Positions 1-7,601 of a stretch of DNA of 47,241 bases are shown piece after piece. The notes below the pieces were generated by a model. That model worked only from the letters and a program-made list of their open reading frames with translations. It had not been told where the DNA came from and made no database searches. This DNA comes from Verrucomicrobiaceae bacterium (lineage in GTDB: Bacteria; Verrucomicrobiota; Verrucomicrobiia; Verrucomicrobiales; Akkermansiaceae), in NCBI GenBank assembly GCA_027486655.1, contig JAIXOR010000033.1, forward strand, positions 1 to 47,241, given 5' to 3'. Within the stretch, counting starts at the first letter, position 1, and every line of letters begins with the position of its first letter. A program made the translations under genes and the position numbers.

Positions 1-69
1 GCCGTCGGAGTCGGGGCGATGGGAGTGATCAGTCCGCTGGATCGGGTGGGGGGGAGAGGAGTTTGCTAG

Positions 70-202
70 TTTTCAGTTTTCAGTTTTCAGGAAGAGAAGG
101 CGAAAGAAGTGAGGAGTAGAAGAAGTTTTCAGTTTTCAGTTTTCAGTTTTCAGGAAGAGGAGGCGAGAGAAGTGAGGAGTAGAAGAAGTTTTCAGTTTTT
201 AG
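70..202. repeat. TTTTCAG heptamer blocks in a 63-bp tandem unit
   Basis: Runs of the heptamer TTTTCAG lie at 70-90 (three copies), 126-153 (four copies) and 189-195 (one copy followed by a variant). They are separated by a purine-rich 35-bp spacer at 91-125 and 154-188; the two spacers differ at only two positions, giving a period of 63 bp. No open frame of interest uses it. It may be a slippage-prone or dispersed intergenic repeat. Confidence 0.9.
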
Positions 203-203
203 T

Positions 204-280
204 TTTCTGCTTTCTGCTTTCTGCTTTCTGCTTTCTGCTTTCTGCTTTCTGCTTTCTGCTTTCTGCTTTCTGCTTTCTGC
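204..280. repeat. Eleven perfect copies of TTTCTGC
   Basis: A 77-bp perfect tandem array of the heptamer TTTCTGC, eleven copies, begins almost directly after the TTTTCAG blocks. Both arrays have a unit of seven, so slippage would frameshift any gene crossing them; this supports a non-coding location. It resembles the short heptamer repeats known from cyanobacteria and some PVC bacteria. Confidence 0.95.
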
Positions 281-482
281 AAGATGTCAGCGGGTGCGAA
301 AGGGGTGGAAGAAGTCGCCATCCACGGTCCGGCATTCTTTTCGGTAGGCGGGCGGGGTGGGGTTTGCTAGGACGGGCATGTCGGAGTCGACGCGAGGGTT
401 GGTTTTTCCATGGTTGGGATCATGGGGCCGGTTTGAGCGTGGGGGCTTCGGGAAGACCCATTTCATCATTCAGGAACCTGTC

Positions 483-2585
483 ATGCGCCCGTCCACTTTG
501 ATTTTTCTGTTGTCCGTCGGTTTTGTCGTTGGTCCGCCGGGGCTGTGTGCCAAGGCGGCACCGGCAGTGCCCGATGTGCGCCTGAACGAGGCTGGCGGCG
601 TGCTTGAGAAGCGATTGGCCGGGCGGCTTGATGCGTTGCGTGCGGAGATTTCCCGCAGTTTGCCGGAGGTGGATCCGGAGGCGGGGAAGGCGCTTGATCT
701 CGCCGGCGACTCCGTGCGCAAGGCCACAGCAACGGCCGAGGCCGCCCGGGCCGAGCTGGGTGGGGTCGGTGCGGCGAAGGGACTTGTCGATCACGCCAAG
801 GGCAAGTGGATCGGCGGAGCGGAGAAGAACATCGCCACCGCCATGGAAGCACTGAAGAAAGCCACAAGCCCCGCCGAGCGTGCTGCGGCGGAGAAGGAGC
901 TTGCCCATTGGCAGAAGAACAAGGCGGAAGGAGAGGCCGCGCTCAGGGAGAGGCAGGCCAAGTATGAGGCCCTGAAGGCGAAGGAAGCGGATCTCCATCA
1001 AGCCAGCAAACGGGCGGACGCCGCTCTTGCCAAGGCCAGGGAGGAGGAGGACCGGGCGGCCGGGGTCATCCTCAAGCAGCTCAGCCCCATGCTCGATGCC
1101 GGGACGGCCGATCCGGTGCTAGCCGAGTGCCTTGTGCTGACGGCGGCCACTCCCGCGCGGCTTGCCGCCTTCGCCCAAGAGGATCCGGAGAAGGCGGCGT
1201 TGATCGAGGCCTCGCTCGGGGATGTTCCCCTGCTGATCGACATGCTTGTCGCCGGCGGCGCGAAGTTCGACGAGTATGCCCGTGCGTTTGAAATTCTCGC
1301 CGCGATCCGCAAGGCGAGTGCCCGGCTGGGGGGTGATCCGGTCCTGCAACGCCTCGCCCTCGCCACCTGCCTCGAACATGCAAGGCCCATCGCCATGAAC
1401 GTCCCGGCCGCTCCAGCCGGCAAGGGCGGTGCGGTCGATCCGGTGAAGCGCTATCTTCATTACGAAAAGGCGTATCTGGGTGGCGAACTGGATCCCGCGT
1501 TCAAGACCCTGGACGCTTGGGAAATGCGGATGGCGGTGAATTGCGATTCGCCGGATGACATCCTCGGCTGGGGCCGCGAGATGCTGCGCAACTATCGGCC
1601 GGACCACATCCACCATGCCGACTACGGCTGGCGTTACGTTTCCGCCGTGCGCACCGAAGTGCCTTATGGGTCGCAGAACGTGCCCCTCGACGATCCCGCG
1701 CTGCAGCAACACCAGAACATCCTGATGAACGGCGGCGTCTGCGGCCGTCGCGCGTTTTTCGGGCGCTTCATCCTTCGCTGCTTCGGCATCCCCACCTGGG
1801 GAGTGACGCAGCGCGCGCATGCGGCCGTCAGCCATTGGACGCCGGAGGGCTGGGTGGTGAACCTGGGGGCTGGTTATCAGGCGAGCTGGTGGGACAAGGA
1901 CGAGGTGCCGATGAGCGGCACGCAGTTTCTCGTGGAAACCCAGGCCCGCGCCCATCCCGCGGAGTTCAGGCGCGTGCTGCGGGCCCGCTGGATCAGCCGC
2001 ATCCTCGGCGAGCAGGCCTTCAACGAGCGGCGCAAGGTTCCAGGAGGTTTCTGGAGCCGGGTGGACCGCCTCTGCTCGATGATGCTCGCGGCCAGGGCCG
2101 TCACCCTCGGCCCGCTGGGGCAGGAGCTTGCGGAAGCCAACGAACGCCGGCAAAAGCTCAACTCCGCCGCTGTTTCCGAGGCCGACCGCCGGCCGCAGGC
2201 CCATCCCGATGGCTCCATCTCCCTGCCCGCGGTGGCCCACGGCAAATCCTCGGGCAGCGCCAGCGCGATGAAGAGCTTTGGCGAGGGCATGCAGCTCCAC
2301 GTCCTCGGCGGCTTCAAGGCTCCTTACGAAATCGAGGTTCCCAAAGCCGGCAGCTACCGTCTGAGTGTCCGCGTCTCCACCGTGCAAAAAGGCCAGATCC
2401 TCCAGCTCGCCGCCAACAGCGCCGCCGCCGTGCCAATCCCGGTGCCCTACACCCTCGGCCAATGGCAGGCCACCGAACCGGTGCTGCTCGATCTCCGCCA
2501 AGGCCGCAACACGATCCACCTCGAACTCAAACCCGGCAGCCGCGGCGTCAGCCTCAAGGAGCTCACCCTCACTCCCCAGGGATGA
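483..2585 (+). CDS. Secreted transglutaminase-like protein with N-terminal coiled coil
   Basis: 700 residues. The ATG at 483 begins a clear signal peptide (residues 1 to about 26); the frame is open further upstream, but those residues do not look like a protein start. Residues 30-210 are rich in Ala, Lys and Glu with heptad-like spacing, suggesting a coiled coil. Around 400-470 is a transglutaminase-like core: Cys420 in GGVCGRR and His446 or His451 in HAAVSHW are the likely catalytic residues. Residues 600-700 look like a beta-sandwich of carbohydrate-binding type (YEIEVPKAGSYRLSV and a closing LKELTLTP). Transglutaminase-like folds include peptidases and amidases, so the reaction is unknown. 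It probably acts in the periplasm or outside the cell. The next gene follows after about 100 bp on the same strand. Confidence 0.7.
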   Translation: MRPSTLIFLLSVGFVVGPPGLCAKAAPAVPDVRLNEAGGVLEKRLAGRLDALRAEISRSLPEVDPEAGKALDLAGDSVRKATATAEAARAELGGVGAAKGLVDHAKGKWIGGAEKNIATAMEALKKATSPAERAAAEKELAHWQKNKAEGEAALRERQAKYEALKAKEADLHQASKRADAALAKAREEEDRAAGVILKQLSPMLDAGTADPVLAECLVLTAATPARLAAFAQEDPEKAALIEASLGDVPLLIDMLVAGGAKFDEYARAFEILAAIRKASARLGGDPVLQRLALATCLEHARPIAMNVPAAPAGKGGAVDPVKRYLHYEKAYLGGELDPAFKTLDAWEMRMAVNCDSPDDILGWGREMLRNYRPDHIHHADYGWRYVSAVRTEVPYGSQNVPLDDPALQQHQNILMNGGVCGRRAFFGRFILRCFGIPTWGVTQRAHAAVSHWTPEGWVVNLGAGYQASWWDKDEVPMSGTQFLVETQARAHPAEFRRVLRARWISRILGEQAFNERRKVPGGFWSRVDRLCSMMLAARAVTLGPLGQELAEANERRQKLNSAAVSEADRRPQAHPDGSISLPAVAHGKSSGSASAMKSFGEGMQLHVLGGFKAPYEIEVPKAGSYRLSVRVSTVQKGQILQLAANSAAAVPIPVPYTLGQWQATEPVLLDLRQGRNTIHLELKPGSRGVSLKELTLTPQG

Positions 2586-2688
2586 AGCCGCGTCCGCAAG
2601 GCGCCCGCGCCGCCACCGCGGATCGATCGGGTGGGCCTACGGGCAGGAGGGGCTTGATGCCGGGCGGGAGATCGGTTTGGCTTGGAGG

Positions 2689-3003
2689 ATGTCTGACGAT
2701 CTTCTGCCGGATTTGTTGAGCGCCGTGGAGCAGCAACTGGCTTCTCCGCAAACGCGGTATGTGGCGGGCACGCTGGAGCGACTGCTCAAGGGTGGGATGG
2801 CGGAAGACGAGGCAAAGGCACAGATCGCGATTTGTCTGGGCGAGCAGATGGACGAGATGATGCGGCGGAAGCGTGGATTTGACGAGGCAGCCTATCGGGA
2901 GGCCCTGGGTCTCCTGCCGATGGAAGACGATGAAGAGGAGGAAGACGAGGCGGAGGAGGCGGACGAAGAACCGCTTGCGGGGGCCGACGGCGGGGATTCC
3001 TGA
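2689..3003 (+). CDS. Small protein with acidic C-terminal tail, unknown function
   Basis: 104 residues; I do not recognise the family. Residues 1-75 look helical and soluble (DLLPDLLSAVEQQL, TRYVAGTLERLLKGG). From about residue 78 the protein becomes a run of Glu and Asp. There is no signal peptide or membrane segment. The start is uncertain: a GGAGG sits directly against the ATG at 2689, which is too close, and an in-frame TTG at 2677 with an upstream GGGAG would fit as well. The N-terminal part recalls small proteins that accompany SEC-C or metal-handling domains, but no Cys/His motif is present. Confidence 0.55.
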   Translation: MSDDLLPDLLSAVEQQLASPQTRYVAGTLERLLKGGMAEDEAKAQIAICLGEQMDEMMRRKRGFDEAAYREALGLLPMEDDEEEEDEAEEADEEPLAGADGGDS

Positions 3004-3194
3004 AATTTTTTTAAACCGGCGGCAAAAACCCCACATTTCGGGGGTGAACCGTTTGAAAACCCGGTTCCTCAATTGTCCGGCAAACCATTCCGGGGAGGAA
3101 AAATCCGTTTGACGGGCATTCTTTCCTTTCCATGGTGACGGGTGATTTTTCCCCCTGGTTTTCACCAACCCACCTTTCAAACCCCGAAAAAACC

Positions 3195-3797
3195 ATGAAA
3201 TCCGGCATCATCGCCTTTGTGTTTGGTCTGCTTTCCTGTTCGGCAACCTTCGGAGCCACCGGGATCTTCGGCAGCTACATCCAGATCTTCACGACCACCA
3301 ACACCGTTTACAAGGGTGAGTCCTTCGGCAGTGTGGCGAGCATCCAGGGAGCCAATCTCGGCACTTTCAACCTGACAAACACCCTGAGCCTCACCCAGTC
3401 CCAGGTGAACACCTTCAAGAACGGCGGCGGGGATGTGACGGGCGCTCAGATGCAGTATCGCGTTTACCTGACGTCCGGTGCGCCGGGTTCGTTCACGACG
3501 CGGACCTACAACTTCCAGAGCAACGCCACCTTCACCAACCTGGCGGGCTCCACCGTGACCGGCGGCGGTGACCAGGCCTGGGGCAACACGACCCCGATCA
3601 ACCTGCTGGGTCTCACCAGTGGCAACGGGAACTACACGCTGGAAGTGTTTTTCCGTGCTTTCACCAACGAGGGTGACCGCTTCTCGAACAACGGCGGCAA
3701 CAACTTCAAGGCCAACTTCACTGTGGTGCCGGAGCCCTCGGCCGCACTGATGGGCGGTCTGGGTGCCCTTGCCCTGCTGCGCCGCCGCCGCGCGTGA
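3195..3797 (+). CDS. PEP-CTERM sorting domain protein (tandem copy 1)
   Basis: 200 residues. A signal peptide (1 to about 20, ending ATFGA) is followed by a Gly/Asn/Thr-rich beta-type secreted domain. The tail starts at VVPEPS (about residue 177), continues as a hydrophobic stretch and ends RRRRA. This is the PEP-CTERM signal, which in known systems is processed by an exosortase and anchors or exports the protein at the cell surface; no exosortase gene lies in this window. The ATG at 3195 directly starts the signal peptide and has no obvious ribosome binding site. The next gene is a paralogue sharing FKN-G-DVT, a GGGDQ-WG motif and the same tail. Function beyond surface location is unknown. 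Confidence 0.85.
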   Translation: MKSGIIAFVFGLLSCSATFGATGIFGSYIQIFTTTNTVYKGESFGSVASIQGANLGTFNLTNTLSLTQSQVNTFKNGGGDVTGAQMQYRVYLTSGAPGSFTTRTYNFQSNATFTNLAGSTVTGGGDQAWGNTTPINLLGLTSGNGNYTLEVFFRAFTNEGDRFSNNGGNNFKANFTVVPEPSAALMGGLGALALLRRRRA

Positions 3798-3848
3798 GTC
3801 CCCGACATTCCGGTATTTCCCCTGACCCTCCCCAAACCTCCCCACGTC

Positions 3849-4454
3849 ATGAAAGCCAGCAAAGCCATTCTTCTTTCCGTTCTTCTCGGTTCCGGGACCT
3901 CCTTCGGTGCCGCGGGTATCTTCGACGAACTGATCTGGACCACTACGGTGAGTCCGTTTTCGTATCTGAGTTCGAACTTTGGTGAAATCGACAGCGACGC
4001 GACCAATCTCTTCGGAGCATCCGAGTTCCATGGATCCAATCTGGGCACCTTCGCCCTGGGCTCCCAACTGTTCCTCGCGGGCCAGCAAAAGTCGTTCAAG
4101 AACAACGGCACGGACGTCACCGCGCACACCTTGTTCTGGTCGCTGAATGGTGGAATCACTTCGAACTCGCTGGGATACGGCTTCCAGGCCGATCTGGGTG
4201 GGGGCGACCAACGCTGGGGCAGCGACAGCTTCGGCGGCCTGACATCAAACATTCTCAGCGGCCTGACACCGGGCAACTACACCCTGTCCGTGTGGAGCAC
4301 GATCACCACCAACGGCACCAACGCGCCGACCACGATCTTCAACAACCGCGGCGGCCAGAACTACAACGCGACCTTCACGGTGGTGCCGGAGCCATCCGCC
4401 GCTCTGCTGGGTGGCCTTGGCGCGCTTGCCCTGCTCCGTCGCAGGCGGGCCTGA
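3849..4454 (+). CDS. PEP-CTERM sorting domain protein (tandem copy 2)
   Basis: 201 residues, with signal peptide 1 to about 20 (ending SFGAA) and a C-terminal tail VVPEPSAALLGG ending RRRRA. It aligns along its length with the gene 51 bp upstream: both have GTF near residue 75, FKN-G-DVT, GGGDQ-WG, an NNxGG motif and nearly the same last 24 residues. A tandem duplication followed by divergence is the simplest reading. The leader is pyrimidine-rich with no Shine-Dalgarno sequence. It is likely exported and anchored by an exosortase encoded elsewhere. Confidence 0.85.
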   Translation: MKASKAILLSVLLGSGTSFGAAGIFDELIWTTTVSPFSYLSSNFGEIDSDATNLFGASEFHGSNLGTFALGSQLFLAGQQKSFKNNGTDVTAHTLFWSLNGGITSNSLGYGFQADLGGGDQRWGSDSFGGLTSNILSGLTPGNYTLSVWSTITTNGTNAPTTIFNNRGGQNYNATFTVVPEPSAALLGGLGALALLRRRRA

Positions 4455-4599
4455 GGGGCCGGCCGGATGAAACCGCGGCGCAGGCGGCCGGCGATCAACG
4501 CGCGGGCCCGGACGCGGCGATGGTTTTTGGGGGCGCTTGGAAGGGTTCCGCTGCTTTCCAATCGACCCGGGGCGATCGGGCTGCTAGTCAGGGTGCCTC

Positions 4600-5214
4600 A
4601 TGAAAAAGGCACTCATTGTCATCGTCCTGGTCCTCGGCGCATTGGTCATGGGCGGGATCGGCACCTACAACGGACTGGTGGGCAAGCAGCAGGGGGTGGA
4701 TGCCGCCTGGGCGCAGGTCTCCAACCAGTATCAACGACGCGCGGACCTGGTGCCGAATCTGGTGAAGACCGTGCAGGGGTCTGCGGATTTCGAGAAATCG
4801 ACGCTGGAGAGCGTGACCCAGGCGCGGGCCTCGGTGGGCCGGGTGACGATCGATGCGGGCAAGGCCCCGGAGTCGGCGGCGGCCTTGGAGGAGTTCCAGA
4901 AAGCCCAGGGGGCCTTTGGCAGCGCCCTGCAGCGCTTGATGGTGGTGGCGGAGCGATATCCGGATTTGAAGGCGAGCGCGGGTTTCCGGGATTTGCAGGC
5001 GCAGTTGGAGGGCACGGAGAACCGGATCGCGGTGGAGCGGGGTCGCTTCAACGAGGTGGTGAAGGACTACAACACGGCGATCCGCAAGTTTCCGCCGGTG
5101 CTTTTCGCAGGGATGCTGGGATTCCATCCGAAGCCGTATTTCCAGGCGGAGTCCGGAGCGGAGAAAGCGCCTGAGGTGAACTTCGACTTCGGCGGCAAGG
5201 GCGCGGGTCAATGA
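4600..5214 (+). CDS. lemA: LemA family protein
   Basis: 204 residues. Residues 4-23 form one N-terminal membrane segment, followed by the LemA signature (YNGLV, VDAAWAQVSNQYQRR, DLVPNLV) and a long helical domain ending at FxAEsGAEKAPEVNFDF. LemA proteins are membrane-anchored helical bundles with the bulk outside the membrane; their biochemical role is not settled. The stop overlaps the start of the next gene (ATGA at 5211-5214), so the LemA and TPM genes are translationally coupled. LemA next to TPM-domain proteins is a common arrangement in bacteria, which supports the call. Confidence 0.92.
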   Translation: MKKALIVIVLVLGALVMGGIGTYNGLVGKQQGVDAAWAQVSNQYQRRADLVPNLVKTVQGSADFEKSTLESVTQARASVGRVTIDAGKAPESAAALEEFQKAQGAFGSALQRLMVVAERYPDLKASAGFRDLQAQLEGTENRIAVERGRFNEVVKDYNTAIRKFPPVLFAGMLGFHPKPYFQAESGAEKAPEVNFDFGGKGAGQ

Positions 5215-6014
5215 GCGGCGCGCCAACATGGGTGCGCAGGGCCGTCATCGGGCTGCTGGCCTGGTGCCTGTGGTCGGGGGCGGTGGTGGAGGCGGAGGCC
5301 CTGCCGCAGAGCCCGGAGCCGCGCTATGTCCTGGATGAGCCCGGCTGGCTGAGTCCGGCGGGTTTCCAGGCCCTGGACGCCCGGCTGATGGCCTACGAGC
5401 GGGAGACATCCTCGCAGCTGGTGGTGGCGGTCTTCGGGGGCTTGCCGGCGGATGCGGAGCTGGTGGATTTCTCGCAGCGGGTCTTCGAGTTCTGGAAACC
5501 CGGTGACAAGGCCAAGGACAACGGAGTGGTCCTGTTTGTGTTCGCCCGGGACCGGAAACTCCGGATCCACACGGGATACGGCATGGAAGGCGTGCTGCCG
5601 GACGCGCGCTGCAAGCAGATCATCGAGGAGGTGATCAAGCCGCTGCTCCAACAGAACCGGCGGGAGGAAGCCCTGAGCCGCGGTGTGGACGCCATCATCG
5701 CCGCAACCCGGGGAGAATACCGGGGCGACGGCCGCACCCGGCTGGACGGCAAGCCGTCCGAAACCATCCTGCCCGTGCCGATCCTTGTGATTCTGGTCAT
5801 CCTCGTGCTCCTGATCTGGAGCGCCCGCAGTTCCAACCCGGACGTCGTCATTTCCCGGCGCGGATCCCGTCATGGTGACTGGGGCGGCTGGAGCTCCGGG
5901 GGCTGGAGCTCCGGGGGCTGGGGCGGTGGTGGTGGCGGCGGTGGTTTCTCCGGAGGTGGATTTTCCGGAGGCGGAGGGTCCTCGGGGGGAGGCGGGGCGA
6001 GCGGCAGTTGGTGA
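5211..6014 (+). CDS. Secreted TPM-domain protein with Gly-rich tail (YgcG-like)
   Basis: 267 residues. A signal peptide (about 1-30) is followed by a TPM domain (about 40-160) with VLDEPGWLSPAGFQ, SSQLVVAVFGG and KDNGVVLFVFARDRKLRIHTGYGMEGVLPD. A single membrane segment follows (about 186-203, PVPILVILVILVLLIW), then a Ser/Gly-rich tail ending GASGSW. This is the usual build of the YgcG-like TPM family. The start overlaps the lemA stop, and the next gene, a second TPM protein, begins 11 bp downstream. TPM domains were first described as photosystem repair phosphatases in plants; the bacterial role is uncertain. Confidence 0.9.
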   Translation: MSGAPTWVRRAVIGLLAWCLWSGAVVEAEALPQSPEPRYVLDEPGWLSPAGFQALDARLMAYERETSSQLVVAVFGGLPADAELVDFSQRVFEFWKPGDKAKDNGVVLFVFARDRKLRIHTGYGMEGVLPDARCKQIIEEVIKPLLQQNRREEALSRGVDAIIAATRGEYRGDGRTRLDGKPSETILPVPILVILVILVLLIWSARSSNPDVVISRRGSRHGDWGGWSSGGWSSGGWGGGGGGGGFSGGGFSGGGGSSGGGGASGSW

Positions 6015-6025
6015 GACTTCGGAAC

Positions 6026-6457
6026 ATGAAAGACTTTCTAACAACCGATGAGGAACAGTCCGTGGTGGAAGCGATCCGCCAGGCGGAAACCCGCACAAGC
6101 GGGGAGATCCGGGTGGTCATCACCTCGCGCTGGGTGCTGCGGCCGGAGAGGCACGCCGCCCGTCTGTTCGCGAAGCTCGGCATGGTCCGCACCGAGGGGC
6201 GCAATGGCGCCTTGATCACGCTGTTCACACGGCGCAGGCGCTTCGTCATCCTTGGGGACAGCGGGCTGAATGCAGTGGTGGATCCGAGGTATTGGGAGCG
6301 CATGGCCGGCGACATGACCCGCCACCTGCGGGAGGGCCGGAAGGTGGAGGCGCTGACCACCGCCATCCGCACGCTGTCAGAGACCATGGCCGCGCACTGG
6401 CCGCCGGATCCGGAGCGCAATCCGGACGAGCTGCCCAACGACATCCACCGCGAGTGA
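6026..6457 (+). CDS. Second TPM-domain protein, cytoplasmic form
   Basis: 143 residues, a short TPM domain without signal peptide. It has TSGEIRVVITSRWV, RNGALITLFTRRRRFVILGDSGLN and a C-terminal helical part (DMTRHLREGRKVEALTTAI). The ATG at 6026 is chosen because the domain begins there; an in-frame TTG at 6008 would overlap the preceding gene. It completes the LemA-TPM-TPM run. In such clusters the second protein is usually the shorter one. It is probably a partner or regulator of the membrane TPM protein, which is inferred from context only. Confidence 0.85.
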   Translation: MKDFLTTDEEQSVVEAIRQAETRTSGEIRVVITSRWVLRPERHAARLFAKLGMVRTEGRNGALITLFTRRRRFVILGDSGLNAVVDPRYWERMAGDMTRHLREGRKVEALTTAIRTLSETMAAHWPPDPERNPDELPNDIHRE

Positions 6458-6499
6458 GGCGGCCACGCTCGGAACGTGACAGTTTGCCGCCATCGGTGC

Positions 6500-7579
6500 A
6501 TGGTCCCCCGCGTGACCCCGATCACCATCGCAGCCCTCAAGGAACAGGCCGGAGAAACCCCGCTCCTCGCCGCGATCCACGCCCAGCTCCAGTCCCGTGC
6601 GACGCGCAGCACCAAGAACGGCAAGCCGTATCTCGAGATCGCGCTGGCGGATGCCACCGGCCACTTCCAGCTCAAGATCTGGTCGGACTCGCCCTTCTAT
6701 CAGATCGTCGACGCGCTGCCGCTCTCGTCCGTCCAGCGGGTGGAGGCGCGCTGGACGCAGGGCCAGTATGGCATGGAGGCGAAGGACCTCGCGTTTTACA
6801 CGCCGGACTCCTCCGCGCTGGATGCCTTCTTCGCGGGCGACCCGGACTTGAAGGAAAAGCAGGACCGCGACTTCGCCGAGATCACCCGGCTGTGCGAGAG
6901 CCTTGGGGATCCGCGGCTGCGCGGGCTTTGCCTGTTGTTTTTGTTTCAGTTCGGCGACCGCTTCCGGCGCACTGCGGCGGCCAAGAAAAACCACCACGCG
7001 CGCCGTGGCGGTTTGGTCGAGCACGTCTCGCAGATGATGCGTTCCGCCGCCGCGCTCTGTCCGGTGTATCCCGAGTTGAACCGCGACCTGCTGCTCACCG
7101 GCGTGCTGTTTCACGATTGCGGCAAGCTGTGGGAAAACACGTATCCGGAACACGGCTTCGCGCAGACCCACAGCATCCATGGTGAAATGATGGGCCACAT
7201 CCCGCTCGGCATCGAGTTGGTCAACAAACTCTGGCGCGACCTCATGGAGAGTCCCGGAGCGGTGGCCTGGGACGGGCTCAGGCCGGCGGCCGAGGACACC
7301 CGCCTCCACCTGCTGCACCTCATCGGCAGCCACCATGGCGAGCACCAGTTCGGCTCCCCGGTGCTGCCGCGCACGCCGGAGGCCTTCGCCCTGCATTATA
7401 TCGACAATCTGGACGCCAAGATGGAAATGGTCCGCGAGGCCTACGCCCAGTCCCAGGAGATCGCGCCGGGCATCTTCGACCGCGTGTTCCCGCTGCCGAC
7501 CAACCTCGTGCGGCCGCTGCCAGCATTCGCCGCGGACGCCGCCGGGCCAAAGGATTCGACAATCGCCGAGGATGCGTGA
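6500..7579 (+). CDS. OB-fold/HD-domain 3'-5' exoribonuclease, YhaM-like
   Basis: 359 residues from the ATG at 6500; an earlier ATG-like start at 6476 adds only eight residues. Residues 20-105 form an OB-fold (KPYLEIALADATGHFQLKIW). Residues 165-320 form an HD domain with His175 in GGLVEHV and the His205-Asp206 pair in LFHDCGKL, followed by GSHHGEHQFGSP and ALHYIDNLDAKMEM. This order and the closing motif match the YhaM family of Bacillus, which trims RNA and single-stranded DNA from the 3' end. The length is slightly above YhaM's usual ~315 residues. The downstream peptidase gene starts within about 25 bp or overlaps, so the two are probably co-transcribed. Confidence 0.85.
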   Translation: MVPRVTPITIAALKEQAGETPLLAAIHAQLQSRATRSTKNGKPYLEIALADATGHFQLKIWSDSPFYQIVDALPLSSVQRVEARWTQGQYGMEAKDLAFYTPDSSALDAFFAGDPDLKEKQDRDFAEITRLCESLGDPRLRGLCLLFLFQFGDRFRRTAAAKKNHHARRGGLVEHVSQMMRSAAALCPVYPELNRDLLLTGVLFHDCGKLWENTYPEHGFAQTHSIHGEMMGHIPLGIELVNKLWRDLMESPGAVAWDGLRPAAEDTRLHLLHLIGSHHGEHQFGSPVLPRTPEAFALHYIDNLDAKMEMVREAYAQSQEIAPGIFDRVFPLPTNLVRPLPAFAADAAGPKDSTIAEDA

Positions 7580-7601
7580 GAATCCGCCGACCTTTTCCGC
7601 C

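Larger units (their letters stand above)
1..482. other. Gene-free left end with heptamer repeats
   Basis: No convincing coding region is seen here. The reading frames that cross it translate the heptamer repeats into low-complexity peptides rich in Phe, Leu and Ser. The stretch holds the two repeat blocks listed separately and about 200 bp of unique sequence leading to the first gene. The first 60 bases may be the tail of something outside the window. Confidence 0.6.

Noticed and set aside
70..280. Possible CRISPR array
   Set aside because: The units are seven bases long, contiguous, and there are no unique spacers.
357..482. N-terminal extension of the first gene
   Set aside because: The ATG at 483 begins a standard signal peptide; the upstream residues do not.
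109..501. Frame with repeated FCFLLSA peptides
   Set aside because: It is a translation of the heptamer arrays and has no start signal or folded-protein character.
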